NCBI RefSeq assembly: GCF_051433165.1
Contig: NZ_JBHMFS010000017.1
Span: 1 to 64,000 of the forward strand
DNA length: 64,000 bases
Source: Falsiroseomonas sp051433165
GTDB lineage: Bacteria; Pseudomonadota; Alphaproteobacteria; Acetobacterales; Acetobacteraceae
Reading direction: 5' to 3'
Shown piece by piece: positions 1-7,971 of the stretch. A model generated the notes under the pieces. It saw only the letters and a program-made list of their open reading frames with translations, had not been told where the DNA came from and searched no databases. Position numbers and translations under genes: made by a program. Numbering within the stretch: position 1 is the first letter of the stretch; each line of letters begins with the position of its first letter.

Positions 1-11
1 TGATTTGGTCC

Positions 12-464
12 CTAACCCAGCTTGCGGTCGTAGGTGATCCACATGGTCCGGGTCGCCAGCCGGTCATACACGCCGCGGCCGCGGTAATTGTCGTCCGCGG
101 TGATCCAGCGGATCACGCCCCAGCCGCGCTGGCGGCCGATCTCGGCCAGCGCATCGATCAGTGCATCGGCGATTCGCCGCCCGCGCTGCGCCGGATCCAC
201 GAACAGATCGTCCAGGAATCCGCCAGTGCCGGCGGCCAGTGGCCGGGCGAAGGGGCGGTAATGCGCCAAGCCGATCGCCGTGCCGTCCGCATCCTCCGCC
301 ACCAGGGCTTTCACCTCATGCGCCGGGTCCATGATCCAGCCCCAGACGCGGGCGCGCATCTCCGCCGTCTGTTCCACCTTGTAGAAGGCCGCATAGCCGG
401 CATAGAGCCGGTCCCAATCCGCGCGGTGGCGGGGGGCGAGGGGGGTGATGGTGAAACCGGTCAT
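12..464 (-). CDS. GNAT family N-acetyltransferase
   Basis: A 150-residue protein of the acetyl-CoA-dependent GNAT fold. The acetyl-CoA loop (motif A) is visible as QRGRRIA at residues 93-99, after an L-F-V-D-P strand. The later ADDNYRGRG segment (residues 123-131) is the usual 'N-x-R-G-x-G-x-Y' GNAT ending. The length is normal for a single-domain enzyme. The substrate cannot be read from the sequence. The start codon overlaps the stop of the upstream Nudix gene by 4 bases, so the two are probably co-transcribed and translationally coupled. Confidence 0.85.
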   Translation of the reverse strand: MTGFTITPLAPRHRADWDRLYAGYAAFYKVEQTAEMRARVWGWIMDPAHEVKALVAEDADGTAIGLAHYRPFARPLAAGTGGFLDDLFVDPAQRGRRIADALIDALAEIGRQRGWGVIRWITADDNYRGRGVYDRLATRTMWITYDRKLG

Positions 465-1036
465 GCCTGGGTCTCCAGCTTGATGATCCCTGCCGCGGCG
501 AGGCCGACGCAGATCGCGCCGACATGCATGGACTGGCCGATCAGGCCATGCTGGAGCGCCTCCAGCGCCTGCGCCACCGGCAGATGTTCCACGCTGATTA
601 GTTCGGTCGGCTCCGGCGTCGCGGCGGCGACCAGGCGGAGGCCGGTGGCCAGCACGACATGCAGGCGGTTGGTCTGCATCGCCGGATTGGCGTGGCCGGC
701 ATACAGGTAGCGCCAGGTGCCGCCGCCATAGCCGGTCTCCTCCCGCAATTCACGCTGGGCGGCGGCGACCGGGTCGGCATCGGCCCGGTCGATCACCCCG
801 CCGGGCAGTTCCAGGGACCAGGTCTGCGCGCCGTGCCGCCACTGGCGCACCATCACCAGGCGATGATCCTCCGTCAGCGCCACCACGACGCACCAATCGG
901 GGTAGTCCAGCACATACCAGGGGGCGACCTCGACGCCCTGCTGGGTCCGCAGCCGGTCGGCGCGCAGACGGATCCAGCGGTCCTCGACCAGGATTTCGGA
1001 ATGGGTGGTGGTCCAGGGGGGCGTGTCGATGTCCAT
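461..1036 (-). CDS. Nudix hydrolase, ADP-ribose pyrophosphatase-like
   Basis: A 191-residue Nudix hydrolase. The Nudix box starts at P-G-G (residues 78-80) and ends in RELREETGY (95-103). The first glutamate of the canonical G-x5-E-x7-REUxEExGU box is an aspartate, and the following spacer is one residue longer than usual, but the metal-binding REUxEE part is intact. Such proteins cleave nucleoside diphosphates linked to another moiety. The open frame continues far upstream to 1657, but that stretch is antisense to the YHS gene. The ATG at 1036 gives a natural Nudix N-terminus. Confidence 0.85.
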   Translation of the reverse strand: MDIDTPPWTTTHSEILVEDRWIRLRADRLRTQQGVEVAPWYVLDYPDWCVVVALTEDHRLVMVRQWRHGAQTWSLELPGGVIDRADADPVAAAQRELREETGYGGGTWRYLYAGHANPAMQTNRLHVVLATGLRLVAAATPEPTELISVEHLPVAQALEALQHGLIGQSMHVGAICVGLAAAGIIKLETQA

Positions 1037-1097
1037 GCCGCACCCTGGCGCGGCCGGGTGGCGGCCGGCAAGCCGTGCGGGCGCGCGACAGCCGTGC

Positions 1098-1123
1098 GTA
1101 ACCAAGGTGCAACAGGCGGCGAA
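1098..1123 (+). promoter_or_regulatory. candidate ECF (SigF-type) promoter, GTAACC-N16-CGAA
   Basis: GTAACC at 1098-1103 is followed by exactly 16 bases and then CGAA at 1120-1123, 33 bases before the YHS start codon. As I recall it, GTAACC-N16-CGAA is the consensus of the Caulobacter SigF regulon. SigF is an ECF factor paired with NrsF, the same pairing encoded just downstream. The match in both boxes and in the spacer suggests an autoregulated YHS-sigma-antisigma operon. This is inference from pattern and position. Confidence 0.7.
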
Positions 1124-1156
1124 GACAGGGCATCGCAACCGCAAAGGCCTGCTGCC

Positions 1157-1603
1157 ATGCATCGCCGTACCCTCCTGGCCCTGGCGCCGGCGCTGATGAT
1201 CGGCTCCGCCCGCGCCGATGGCCTGCCGCGCTCCATCAACCACAAGGCCGGCGTGGCGCTGGATGGCTGGGACCCCGTGGCCTGGTTCACCGAAGGCCGG
1301 CCACGCCGCGGCAGCCCGGCCTTCTCCGCCGAACATGCGGGGGTGGCCTGGCATTTCGCCTCCGCCGCCCATCTGGCGCGGTTCCAGGCCGACCCGGCCG
1401 CGCATCTGCCGCGCTACGGCGGATTCTGTGCCTTCGGCGTGGCCCGCGGTTACAAGGTGGATATCGACCCCGAGGCATGGCACATCCGCAACGGCGTGCT
1501 GTACCTGAACTACGACCGAGGGGTGCAAAGGCAGTGGCAGCGGGATATCCCAGGCAACATCGCGCGCGCCGAGGCCAATTGGGCGCGTCTTGCGGAGCGC
1601 TGA
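1157..1603 (+). CDS. exported YHS-domain protein
   Basis: A 148-residue protein with a short signal peptide (residues 1-20, ending A-R-A) and then a YHS domain. The recognisable core is 'GWDPVAWF' near the N-terminus and 'YGGFCAFGVARG' toward the end. YHS domains are small folds often linked to metal handling, but no specific reaction is known for this group. The start at 1157 is preferred because it gives the signal peptide; the open frame extends farther upstream without homology. It is the first gene behind the candidate ECF promoter and ends one base before the sigma-factor ATG at 1605, which suggests a shared stress regulon. Confidence 0.8.
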   Translation: MHRRTLLALAPALMIGSARADGLPRSINHKAGVALDGWDPVAWFTEGRPRRGSPAFSAEHAGVAWHFASAAHLARFQADPAAHLPRYGGFCAFGVARGYKVDIDPEAWHIRNGVLYLNYDRGVQRQWQRDIPGNIARAEANWARLAER

Positions 1604-1604
1604 G

Positions 1605-2273
1605 ATGTCCTGCGCGGCGATGCAGGCCGGCCTGCTGCCGGCGCCGCTGGCCCGCATGACGGAGCGCGCGCGCCCGGCCGACCCGCGCCTGCTGCAGGAG
1701 ATGCGCTGGGGCGGGCTGCTGGCGCAGGCGCAGGGAGGCGATGCCCGCGCCTACGACACCCTGCTGCGGGAAGTGACGCCGCGGCTGCGCCAACTGGCCC
1801 GCGCCCGCATCCGCGATGCGGCGGAGGTGGAGGATGCGGTGCAGGACGCGCTGATGACCATCCACGCGTTGCGCCACACCTACGACCCCGAGCGCCCCTT
1901 CGGCCCCTGGATGACCACCATCGCCACCCGCCGCGCCATCGACCGGCTGCGCCGCCGTGGCCGCGGTGCCGGCCGCGAATCGAACCTGGACGATCTGCCG
2001 GATTCCGCCGCCTCCGTGCCGCCGGTGGCGGAGGAGCGCATCGCGGCGCGCAATCTGCGTGAGGCCGTGTCCGAACTGCCGGAAAGCCAGCGCACGGCCC
2101 TGCGCCTGGCGAAGCTGGAGGATCTGTCGCTGGCCGAGGCGTCCGCCCGGTCCGGCCTCAGCATCGGGGCGCTGAAGGTGGCGACCCACCGCGCCATGCG
2201 GTCGCTCCGCCGCCGCTTCGGCGTGGGGGAAGAAGGGGAGGCCAAAGTAGGAGATGATCGTGCAGACCGATGA
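1605..2273 (+). CDS. ECF-family RNA polymerase sigma factor (SigF/NrsF-linked group)
   Basis: A sigma-70 family protein of about 222 residues. Region 2 reads DAVQDALMTIHALRHTYDP, then 'FGPWMTTIATRRAIDRLRRR'. Region 4 has the LPESQRTALRLAKLEDLSLA helix-turn-helix entry and a basic end. There is no region 1 or 3, as expected of an ECF factor. The start at 1605 is chosen for its coupling to the YHS stop (1603); ATG 1656 is an alternative that would remove 17 poorly conserved residues. It is followed, with a 20-base overlap, by its probable membrane anti-sigma factor. A matching promoter lies upstream of the YHS gene, so autoregulation is likely. Confidence 0.88.
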   Translation: MSCAAMQAGLLPAPLARMTERARPADPRLLQEMRWGGLLAQAQGGDARAYDTLLREVTPRLRQLARARIRDAAEVEDAVQDALMTIHALRHTYDPERPFGPWMTTIATRRAIDRLRRRGRGAGRESNLDDLPDSAASVPPVAEERIAARNLREAVSELPESQRTALRLAKLEDLSLAEASARSGLSIGALKVATHRAMRSLRRRFGVGEEGEAKVGDDRADR

Positions 2274-2901
2274 GCTGATCCGCCGCCTTGCGCGCGACGT
2301 GCCGCCGGTGCGCCGGGTGACGCCGCCAATGCGGGCGGCGCTGGGCTGGCTGGCCCTGGCGGCGACGGTGGTGGCGGCCGGCGTGCTGATCTCCGGCTTC
2401 CGGCACGATCTGGAACACCGGCTGATGCTGATGCATGAGCAGGTGAATCTGCTGGCGGCGCTGGCCACCGCCGCGGCGGCAGCCGTGGCCGCCTTCCACC
2501 TGGCGCTGCCCGACCGTTCCGATCGCTGGGCATTGCTGCCGCTGCCCTTTGCCATCTTCTGGATCTCTGGCCTCGGCTGGGGCTGCATCGCGGAATTCAT
2601 CGAGCGCGGCTGGCCGGCGCTGGGCATCAGCTTCGCCTGCATGGGCTTCATCATCGGCTTCGGCGTGCCGCTGACGCTGGGCATGCTGTGGATGACACGG
2701 CACGCCGCCCGCATCCGCCCCGGCCCCGTCGCCTGGCTGGCGGGGCTGGCGGCGGCGGCGGTGGCCTCGGTCGGGCTGTCGCTGGTGCACCATCTGGAGG
2801 CCGCGGCGATGGTACTGATCTGGCATGGCGGGTCCGTGCTGGTGGTGATGCTGCTGTCGCGGCTGTGGGGCAGCCGCGCCATGCGCGCCATGTCCGCCTG
2901 A
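2254..2901 (+). CDS. nrsF: NrsF-family (DUF1109) membrane anti-sigma factor
   Basis: A 215-residue integral membrane protein with about six hydrophobic segments after a short cytoplasmic N-terminus (residues 1-27). The DUF1109 signature is seen as a C-M-G-F segment near residue 129 followed by G-x-P-L, and as H-H-L-E-A-A-A-M-V-L-I-W-H near 169-181. Two cysteines (111 and 129) sit in membrane segments. In Caulobacter NrsF, conserved membrane cysteines are implicated in metal-stress sensing. The gene overlaps the sigma factor, the standard arrangement for a sigma/anti-sigma pair. Here it is expected to hold the sigma factor at the membrane. Confidence 0.85.
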   Translation: MIVQTDELIRRLARDVPPVRRVTPPMRAALGWLALAATVVAAGVLISGFRHDLEHRLMLMHEQVNLLAALATAAAAAVAAFHLALPDRSDRWALLPLPFAIFWISGLGWGCIAEFIERGWPALGISFACMGFIIGFGVPLTLGMLWMTRHAARIRPGPVAWLAGLAAAAVASVGLSLVHHLEAAAMVLIWHGGSVLVVMLLSRLWGSRAMRAMSA

Positions 2902-2997
2902 ACGGCACACGGCCGAAAGCCGTCGCCCGCGCGGCCGTGATGCAACGGTGGCGGCCGCGGGCTGCTATGGCCGCTGTGCGCTGCCGAGACCGAATCG

Positions 2998-4812
2998 ATG
3001 ACCCTTGCCCAGACCAGCCTGCTCGCCATCCTGGCGGCCACCATCATCCTGTTCATCTGGGGCCGCTGGCGGCATGACGTGGTGGCGGTGGCGGCGCTTC
3101 TGGCCGCGGTCGCGGCGGGGCTGGTGGCGCCCGATGCGGCCTTTGCCGGGCTGGGGCATCCGGCCGTCGTCACCGTTGCCTGCATCCTGATTCTCAGCGC
3201 AGCGCTGCAGGCCAGCGGGGCGGTGGACTGGCTTTCCAGCGTCGCGGTGCCGCGCAAGGCCGGGCCCACGCTGACCATCGCGGCGCTGGCGGGCCTCGCC
3301 GCGCTGCTCTCGGCCTTCATGAACAATGTCGGCGCGCTGGCGCTGCTGATGCCGGTGGCGATTCCCGTGGCCGCGCGGCTTGGGCTTCCGCCGGGCCGGG
3401 TGCTGATGCCGCTCGCCTTCGGCTCCATCCTCGGCGGCATGACGACGCTGATCGGCACGCCGCCCAACCTCATCGTCTCCGGCTTTCGCGCACAGGCCGG
3501 CGGCGCGGGCAGCTTCGCGATGTTCGACTTCGCCCCGGTCGGCGTGGCAGTGGCCCTGGCCGGCCTCGCCTTCCTCGCGCTCGGCTGGCGCCTGGTGCCG
3601 TCGCGCAAGGTCAGCGGCGCGGAGGGCTTCGCCAGCGGGGCCTACCTGACGGAGGCGCGGGTGCCGGAAGGCGCCAAGGCCGCCGGCCTGACGCTGCGCG
3701 CGATCGAGGAAGCGCTGAAGGCCAGCGAAGCGCAGGTCATCAGCCTGTTACGCAACGAGCGCCGCATCGCCGCGCCGCATTTCTCGCGCGAGGTCAAGGC
3801 CGGCGACATCCTGGTGATCGAGGCGGAGCCTGAGGCGCTGACCGCGGCCCTCGCCGATCTCGGCCTGAAGCTGGAGGAGGAAGTGCGACCCGGCGAGGGC
3901 GCCGCGGAGGGCGCGAAGCCCGAGCCGGACAGCCCCGCCGCCGCGCTGCAATCGCCTGATGTGGTGCTGGCGGAATATGTGGTGCGGCCACTGGCCAAGA
4001 TCGCCGGGCTTTCCGCCCGCGGCATCCGCCTGCGCCACCAGTTCGGCGTCAACCTGCTGGCCATCTCCCGCCGCGGGGTGCGGGAGACCGCGCGCCTGAA
4101 CAGCATGGCGCTGCGGGAAGGCGACATGCTGCTGCTGCAGGGCTCGCCGGAGACGATGACGGAGTTTGCCCAGCAATTTGGCCTGGTGCCGCTGGCGCAA
4201 CGGTCGCTGCGCCTGCCGGATGCGCGCCGCGCCGCGCTGGTGGGTGGCGTGATGCTGGCCGCCATCGCGGGCGCCGCCTTCGGCCTGGTGCCCGCCGCCA
4301 TCGCCTTCGCGGCCGGCGTGCTGGCAGTGGTGCTGCTCGGCCAGGTGCCGGTGCGGCGGCTGTATGATGCGGTGGACTGGCCGGTGATCGTGCTGCTGGC
4401 CGCGCTGCTGCCGGTGGCGGAGGCGATGGCCACCACCGGCACCGCGGATCTGGTGGCCAACGCCATGCTGGCACCTGTCGCGCCCTACGGCCCGGTGGCG
4501 GCGCTGGTGCTGGTGCTGGTGGTGACCATGACGCTGTCGGACTTCATGAACAACGCCGGCACCGCCGCGGTGATGTGCCCGGTGGCGATCGGCACCGCCA
4601 GCCAGCTCGGTGTCGCCGCCGACCCGTTCCTGATGGCGGTGGCGATCGGCGCCTCCTGCGCCTTCCTGACGCCGATCGGGCACCAGAACAACACGCTGAT
4701 CCTGGGGCCCGGCGGCTTCCGCTTCAGCGACTATTGGCGCCTTGGCCTGCCGCTGGAGATCCTGGTGGTGGCCGTGGCGGTGCCGGCGCTGCTGCTGTTC
4801 TGGCCGCTGTAG
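2998..4812 (+). CDS. SLC13-type permease with two RCK_C domains
   Basis: A 604-residue inner-membrane transporter of the SLC13/DASS (ArsB/NhaD-like) superfamily. Hydrophobic helices occupy about residues 1-205 and 405-604. The re-entrant motifs 'SAFMNNVGALALLMP' (near 100) and 'SDFMNNAGTAAVMCP' (near 510) are the internally repeated SLC13 signature. Between the halves lie two cytoplasmic RCK_C (TrkA-C) domains, about 217-285 and 322-392, which are ligand-sensing modules. Family members move dicarboxylates, sulfate or other anions with sodium; the substrate here is unknown. It stands alone, ending convergently with the peptidase operon. Confidence 0.85.
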   Translation: MTLAQTSLLAILAATIILFIWGRWRHDVVAVAALLAAVAAGLVAPDAAFAGLGHPAVVTVACILILSAALQASGAVDWLSSVAVPRKAGPTLTIAALAGLAALLSAFMNNVGALALLMPVAIPVAARLGLPPGRVLMPLAFGSILGGMTTLIGTPPNLIVSGFRAQAGGAGSFAMFDFAPVGVAVALAGLAFLALGWRLVPSRKVSGAEGFASGAYLTEARVPEGAKAAGLTLRAIEEALKASEAQVISLLRNERRIAAPHFSREVKAGDILVIEAEPEALTAALADLGLKLEEEVRPGEGAAEGAKPEPDSPAAALQSPDVVLAEYVVRPLAKIAGLSARGIRLRHQFGVNLLAISRRGVRETARLNSMALREGDMLLLQGSPETMTEFAQQFGLVPLAQRSLRLPDARRAALVGGVMLAAIAGAAFGLVPAAIAFAAGVLAVVLLGQVPVRRLYDAVDWPVIVLLAALLPVAEAMATTGTADLVANAMLAPVAPYGPVAALVLVLVVTMTLSDFMNNAGTAAVMCPVAIGTASQLGVAADPFLMAVAIGASCAFLTPIGHQNNTLILGPGGFRFSDYWRLGLPLEILVVAVAVPALLLFWPL

Positions 4813-4861
4813 AGCGTGACGACTTGAGGTGGACTCACCGAAAAATCTGAATCACGCGCTC
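4812..4861. terminator. structured element between convergent genes
   Basis: The 58-base gap between two convergent genes carries outer arms GAGCGTGA (4812-4819) and TCACGCGCTC (4852-4861). They pair with one two-base bulge. An inner GGTG/CACC hairpin (4828-4831/4836-4839) is followed by a run of five As on the plus strand, a T-run for minus-strand transcripts. The simplest reading is a bidirectional terminator; a dispersed repeat is the alternative. Confidence 0.45.
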
Positions 4862-4870
4862 AGTTGCGCC

Positions 4871-6295
4871 TTATTCCGCGAGCGACATGCCGAGCGCCGG
4901 CTTCGCATCCGCCGGCAGCGGGCTGACATAGGGCTTGCCGCCGGTGCGGGCCGCGTGGTCGGCCTTGGCCTTGGCGATCAGCGCCGGGTTCTGCAGCGCA
5001 TCCACCGCCGTGCCGGCCATCACCTTCGCCACATGCACCATGCCGGTATGCGCGGCCGGTGCCTTGCCCTGCGCCACCACCTGCCAGCTATGGCCCGGCG
5101 TGCCGATGGCATAGGTCGCGCCGCGCGCCTGCACCGTCGGCACCTTCCAGGAGACGTCGCCGACATCGGTGGAGCCGTTCATGCCGGCGCCCTTGGCATC
5201 CAGCGGCACGATCAGCTCGCACAGCGCCTTGCCGGTATCCGGCGTGACGCCCTGGCGGCGATAGCCGGATAGGATGTCTTCCTCCGACAGCGTCTTCTGG
5301 ATTTCCGCCGCATAGGCCTTGTCCGCATCGGTGAATTGCGGCGGGCCGAGGCGCTGGAAATTGTCGTGCATCAGTTGTTCGAGTGGCGAATTGCCGAGCA
5401 GGTTGGACACGGCGGAGATCACCTGGGTGGAAACGGTGGTCTCCGTCATCAGCGCCGCACCATCCGCGATCTTGCGCACGCGGGCGACCAGGGCGTTGAG
5501 TTCGACCAGGTTACGCGCCCGGATCAGGTAGCGCACCTTGGTCTGCGACTGCACTACATTCGGCGCGATGCCGCCGGCGTTGAGATAGGCGTAATGGATG
5601 CGCGCATCGCTCGGCATATGCTCCCGCATGTAGTTGACGCCGACATTCATCAGCTCGATCGCATCCAGCGCCGAGCGCCCAAGATGCGGCGAGGACGCCG
5701 CATGGGCGGCGCGGCCTGTGAACGAAAAATCGATGCGGGTATTGGCGAGCGAAATCGCCTCGTTCACGCCGGAGAAGCCGGCGGGGTGCCAGCAGATGGC
5801 GATGTCCACGTCATCGAAGGCGCCCTCGCGCACCATGAATCCCTTGGCCGCGCCGCCTTCCTCTGCCGGGCAGCCATAGTAGCGCACGCGGCCGGGCAGG
5901 TTGTTGGCCTTGAGGTAATCCTTCACCGCCGCGGCGGCGAGCAGGCTGGCGGAGCCCAGCACATTATGGCCGCAGCCATGGCCGTAGCCATCGCCCGGCA
6001 GCGGCTTGTGCTCCGCGACATCGGCCTCCTGCGAAAGGCCCGGCAGCGCGTCATACTCGCCGAGGATGGCGATCACCGGCCCGCCCTCACCGGCCTCGCC
6101 CATCACGGCGGTGGGAATGCCGGCGACGTCGCGGGTGATGGCGAAGCCCTCCGCCTCCAGCATGGCGATATGCTCCGCGACGCTGCGGTGTTCGTTGTAG
6201 CAAAGCTCCGGCATGCCCCAGACGCGGTCGCTGAGCGCCGCATAGGCTTCCTTGCGCTCGTCGACGCTGCGCCAGACCTGTTCGTCATTCTGCAT
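4871..6295 (-). CDS. M20-family amidohydrolase, AbgB-like
   Basis: A 474-residue metallo-amidohydrolase of peptidase family M20. Metal-site features are GYGHGCGHN (about 105-113), then CPAEEGGAAKG, with H-P-A-G-F near 165. The closest recognisable group is AbgB, the catalytic subunit cleaving p-aminobenzoyl-glutamate, but many relatives cut other N-acyl amino acids. There is no signal peptide, so it is cytoplasmic. A good ribosome site (GAAGGAA) precedes the ATG. It is the last gene of a minus-strand run of flavoprotein, M20, M28 and M20 opposite a TRAP importer, suggesting hydrolysis of an imported amide or peptide. Confidence 0.85.
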   Translation of the reverse strand: MQNDEQVWRSVDERKEAYAALSDRVWGMPELCYNEHRSVAEHIAMLEAEGFAITRDVAGIPTAVMGEAGEGGPVIAILGEYDALPGLSQEADVAEHKPLPGDGYGHGCGHNVLGSASLLAAAAVKDYLKANNLPGRVRYYGCPAEEGGAAKGFMVREGAFDDVDIAICWHPAGFSGVNEAISLANTRIDFSFTGRAAHAASSPHLGRSALDAIELMNVGVNYMREHMPSDARIHYAYLNAGGIAPNVVQSQTKVRYLIRARNLVELNALVARVRKIADGAALMTETTVSTQVISAVSNLLGNSPLEQLMHDNFQRLGPPQFTDADKAYAAEIQKTLSEEDILSGYRRQGVTPDTGKALCELIVPLDAKGAGMNGSTDVGDVSWKVPTVQARGATYAIGTPGHSWQVVAQGKAPAAHTGMVHVAKVMAGTAVDALQNPALIAKAKADHAARTGGKPYVSPLPADAKPALGMSLAE

Positions 6296-6308
6296 GGCTG
6301 TACTTCCT

Positions 6309-7958
6309 TCAATTCAGAGCAGCGGCGGCGGCATCGATGGCGGCCTGGGCTTCACGCAGCGCATGGGCCAGCCGGTTGCAGGCACGTTGCGCGTCCACCG
6401 TGGCGAATTTCGCGGCGTCGCTGCCCGGCTCCGTCCTTGCCAGGTCGCGCGCCGGCTGCAGGGTGACCCAGGCGGGCAGGGGCAGGGCGGCGGCGTGGAC
6501 GAAGCGGTCGCCTGGCGTGTAGTCCACCGGCACCAGGGCGCGGGAGGCGCGCATCAGTGCGGCGCTGGCCGCTGCCGCATCCTTGGCCGGGCGGCCGACG
6601 AGGCTCGCGGCGCTGTCGCGCAGGTGCTGCGCCGCCGCCATCAGCCTGCCGAGGTCGAAGCGCCCATCCAGCTTCTGTGCCAGCGGCGCCAATTCGCGCA
6701 GTAGCGCCTCCGCCGTCGCCGCATGGTCCAGCGGCACCACCGGCTCCTCCAGCAGTTTCCACACCACCTGGGTCAGCACGCGCGTGTCGCGAACCAGATT
6801 GGCCTCGTCGACCTTGTCCAGCAGGTCATGCGGCGTGTGCCACCACCAGCCCAGCGCGTGGCGCGCCTGTTCGTGCTTGGCCGGCTGTTCGCTGATCACG
6901 CCGAACATGGAAGGGATGCCGATGCCGACGAAGCTCTCGTCACTGTTGCGCGCCTTGCGACCACCCTTGTAGGGCCCGTTGGTCTGCGCCTGCACCGCTT
7001 CCGCCGCCAAATGCCGCAGTTCCGTCATCGCCGCCGCATTTTCCAGAACCGTGGCGCCGACGCCGCCGAGGCTGTCCACATTCACATGCGCGGCGCAGAG
7101 CCGGTCCAGCTCATCCCAATGCGTATCGGCATACCAGGCGGAGCTGGAATAGCGACCATGCGAATGGCCGGACCAGAAGCACAGGCGCAGCCCGCGCTGC
7201 CATTTGGTCTGCTGCTGCGCGCAGATCCGCGCCGCCTCCATCATGCCGGCATTGGCCGAGCCATTATCCATCACGCCATAATACCAGGTGTCCTGGTGGC
7301 CAGACATCAGGATGAAGGGCGCGTCCGGCTCACCGAGTTCCGCGACAAGGATCGGCGTCTTGCGCCAGCCGGTATCCACCTCCGCCTCCAGCGTCACCAC
7401 GGGCTGACCGCCGGCGGCCAAGGTGTCGCGGATCGCGCCGCCATCCGCTTTGTTCACGCTGCAGACGATGGTGGTCGGAAGGCCTTCCAACGTGCTGGTG
7501 CCGGGGCTGCCCCAGACCGGGGAGATGCACATCTCATGGATATGCTCATGGTGGCTGATGTGCAGCTGCCCGGCCGCGCCGGCGCGCGCGGCACGCTGCG
7601 CCGCCGCGGGGGTTGCCATGCCCTCGCACAGCACGATCCGCCCGGCGAGGTCGCCCCTGGCAAAATCCGCATCCGTGCCGTGGCCGAGATAGACCGGCAC
7701 GCCGGAGATCCGGCCGGGGCAGGAGAAGGATTGCGTGATGCAGCCGACCGCCTTGCCATCGACCAGCACCTGCGCCTTGCCGGGCAGGCTGATATAGGCG
7801 TCGTGCATCAGCATCTGCGTGCGGAAGCCATAGTCGCGCATGCGGGTTTCGAGGAAGCGGATCGACTCCAGTTCATCCTTTTCCCCGCTCAGCTTCATCC
7901 AGCGCGCGATCTCGCGCAGATTGGCCATCATCTCCGGGCCGCTGACGGCATCGAGCAT
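6309..7958 (-). CDS. M28-family metallopeptidase
   Basis: A 549-residue zinc aminopeptidase-like protein. The metal-binding signature is visible as SGHQDTWYYGVMDNGSANAG, with the His-x-Asp and Asp-Asn-Gly-Ser ligand positions typical of M28. A protease-associated-like insert precedes it (around residues 120-220). No signal peptide is visible, unlike most secreted M28 enzymes, so an intracellular role is likely. A clear GGAGA ribosome site precedes the ATG. It lies 13 bases from each peptidase neighbour, consistent with one transcript. The substrate is unknown; the neighbouring peptidases suggest stepwise degradation of one imported compound. Confidence 0.82.
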   Translation of the reverse strand: MLDAVSGPEMMANLREIARWMKLSGEKDELESIRFLETRMRDYGFRTQMLMHDAYISLPGKAQVLVDGKAVGCITQSFSCPGRISGVPVYLGHGTDADFARGDLAGRIVLCEGMATPAAAQRAARAGAAGQLHISHHEHIHEMCISPVWGSPGTSTLEGLPTTIVCSVNKADGGAIRDTLAAGGQPVVTLEAEVDTGWRKTPILVAELGEPDAPFILMSGHQDTWYYGVMDNGSANAGMMEAARICAQQQTKWQRGLRLCFWSGHSHGRYSSSAWYADTHWDELDRLCAAHVNVDSLGGVGATVLENAAAMTELRHLAAEAVQAQTNGPYKGGRKARNSDESFVGIGIPSMFGVISEQPAKHEQARHALGWWWHTPHDLLDKVDEANLVRDTRVLTQVVWKLLEEPVVPLDHAATAEALLRELAPLAQKLDGRFDLGRLMAAAQHLRDSAASLVGRPAKDAAAASAALMRASRALVPVDYTPGDRFVHAAALPLPAWVTLQPARDLARTEPGSDAAKFATVDAQRACNRLAHALREAQAAIDAAAAALN

Positions 7959-7971
7959 GTCGGTCTCTCCT

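Noticed and set aside
461..1657. 398-residue version of the Nudix protein (N-terminal fusion)
   Set aside because: The first 207 residues are antisense to the YHS gene and unlike any domain; ATG 1036 gives a standard Nudix protein.
1287..3608. 773-residue minus-strand open frame
   Set aside because: Antisense to the YHS, sigma, anti-sigma and SLC13 genes; low-complexity Arg/Pro/Ala sequence.
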